Shown: one piece after another, positions 63,050 through 64,000 of the stretch
How positions within the stretch are numbered: the stretch's first letter is position 1
How the letters are laid out: every line of letters starts with the position of its first letter
From: Rhynochetos jubatus
Taxonomy: Eukaryota > Chordata > Aves > Eurypygiformes > Rhynochetidae
DNA: 64,000 nucleotides
NCBI GenBank assembly: GCA_027574665.1
Contig: CM050648.1
Coordinates: forward strand, 67,840,363 to 67,904,362
Direction of reading: 5' to 3'
Notes under the pieces: model-generated
Databases searched by the model: none
What the model was told of the DNA's origin: nothing
The model's input: only the letters and a program-made list of their open reading frames with translations
Translations under genes and position numbers: made by a program

Positions 63050-63780
63050 GGAAGATATGACTCAACTTTCGTTCCGTCTCAGATAGAGAGAAACGTGGAA
63101 AGTTTAATGCCAAACTGTGAAAAGATTCAGTAAGTCACCACAAATCACTTCTACTAAGCCCAAACTGGGTAATTTACACAGCACTTTGTGATCTTCAAAC
63201 AGTTTGCAGTGTGCAATTATTCATGCCACAACATGGGGCCACGGTGTCCAAGCTGCCTGTTTGTTCTATGGCTGAAGCAGAGGTGTTTGAAAACTGCAAG
63301 AGCCTACCAAAGGCCCAGAGATCATGGCTAATGTGACACCCCCAGGCCTAATCTTCTTAGAGCACTGGGATAAAATAAGTATCCATTACAAAATCAGCCT
63401 TCATCCTGCCCCCTTCTGTGCTCTGCCACTCTGATAGCCAACACGGAGACAATTGCATGATTCTGGGCTTAATCAGGTATTAGGAGCTAATGCAGTACGA
63501 GAAGAGGCTAATCTCCATATTTACTCCATCTGTACTTATGGACCTGACTTGCCTGCCCCTGATAGATCAAAAGGAATTGGCAAAAACCAGATTAGAGATG
63601 AAGAAAGGAGAGAGAGGTCCAAGAAGTGTAAGAAGCAAAATTCTCTGCTTTCCTCAGTTGTGTATATGTGTATTAAAGCCATGTGGTCTAATCCCATGGA
63701 AACACTTTCCATTGTATTTCTTTTTCTTCTCCTCCCTACCCCCACCCTATGGCCTCATCTTTAAAAATGGAAAAAGCCGT
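63050..63780. promoter_or_regulatory. Candidate conserved noncoding element
   Basis: This repeat-free block has balanced composition relative to its flanks, with about seven scattered CpGs. It contains CAATTATTCATGCC (63213-63226), an octamer-like ATTGCATGA (63452-63460), and within 60 bp three TAAT-type sites: GCTTAATCAGG near 63467, GAGCTAATGC near 63484 and GGCTAATCTCC near 63507. Frames at 63453-63789 overlap out of phase and have no known product. It looks like a developmental enhancer but cannot be proved from one sequence. Confidence 0.35.
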
Positions 63781-64000
63781 TGCAGTTAAAATTATTGATA
63801 AGTGGACCATGCCGTTTCTAAGGATCAACATTTACACAATAAAATCTGCTGCTCTGCTGCTTCTTTTTTTTTTTTTTTTTAATGGACTTCGTTAAGCTTA
63901 GTTTATTATGGCATTTATTTATAACTGACACATGTATAGAACTCCTTTCTGGGTCCATTTGAAATCTGAGGAAAAACCCATAGCTGAGCACAACTCATTA
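63781..64000. other. Unique AT-rich end of window
   Basis: A 17-base T run (63864-63880) is the only structure. Confidence 0.5.

Noticed and set aside
1-64000. Search for tRNA, rRNA, CRISPR arrays, phage or bacterial operons
   Set aside because: No B-box GGTTCGAATCC-like words in a tRNA context, no regularly spaced direct repeats with unique spacers, and no long bacterial-type ORFs were seen.

Overview
This is a stretch of vertebrate nuclear DNA, almost certainly avian and probably from a neoavian bird. The evidence is direct: four 3'-end fragments of CR1 non-LTR retrotransposons, recognisable by their terminal ATTCTATG-type repeats and conserved tail, plus two solo long terminal repeats (LTRs) that I recognise as common bird endogenous-retrovirus LTR families. 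There are no Alu-, L1- or B1-like elements, repeat density is low, and the unique sequence is AT-rich and CpG-poor. No bacterial-style genes, operons, CRISPR arrays, rRNAs or tRNAs are visible. The window reads as intergenic or intronic DNA, and most open frames in it are no longer than chance allows in AT-rich DNA. Layout. 1-9.0 kb: unique AT-rich DNA with one CR1 remnant (1.27-1.55 kb) and a 27-base G run. 9.7-10.73 kb: a strikingly CpG-retaining unique block (about 26 CpGs in about 1 kb, against about 4-5 per kb on either side) with a perfect octamer motif; this is the best candidate regulatory element. 17.97-18.50 kb: a minus-strand solo LTR. 19.86-19.94 kb: an 83-base hairpin with perfect 20-base arms. 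25.51-25.96 kb: a minus-strand CR1. 31.15-31.42 kb: a short open frame with coding-like codon use behind a splice-acceptor-like AG; this is the only segment I would call a plausible protein-coding exon, and I do not recognise the protein. 31.80-32.72 kb: a plus-strand solo LTR with an internal 45-bp tandem repeat. 35.36-35.88 kb: a plus-strand CR1 3' end with a broken reverse-transcriptase C-terminus. 46.6-47.35 kb and 63.05-63.78 kb: unique blocks rich in homeodomain/POU-like sites that look like conserved noncoding elements. The rest is unique AT-rich sequence with simple repeats. How the parts fit together. No pathway or gene cluster can be reconstructed. A gene-poor region with several enhancer-like blocks is typical of the flank or intron of a developmental gene, but nothing here identifies that gene. 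Assignments of conserved elements are inferences from composition and motif content and need alignment to other genomes.
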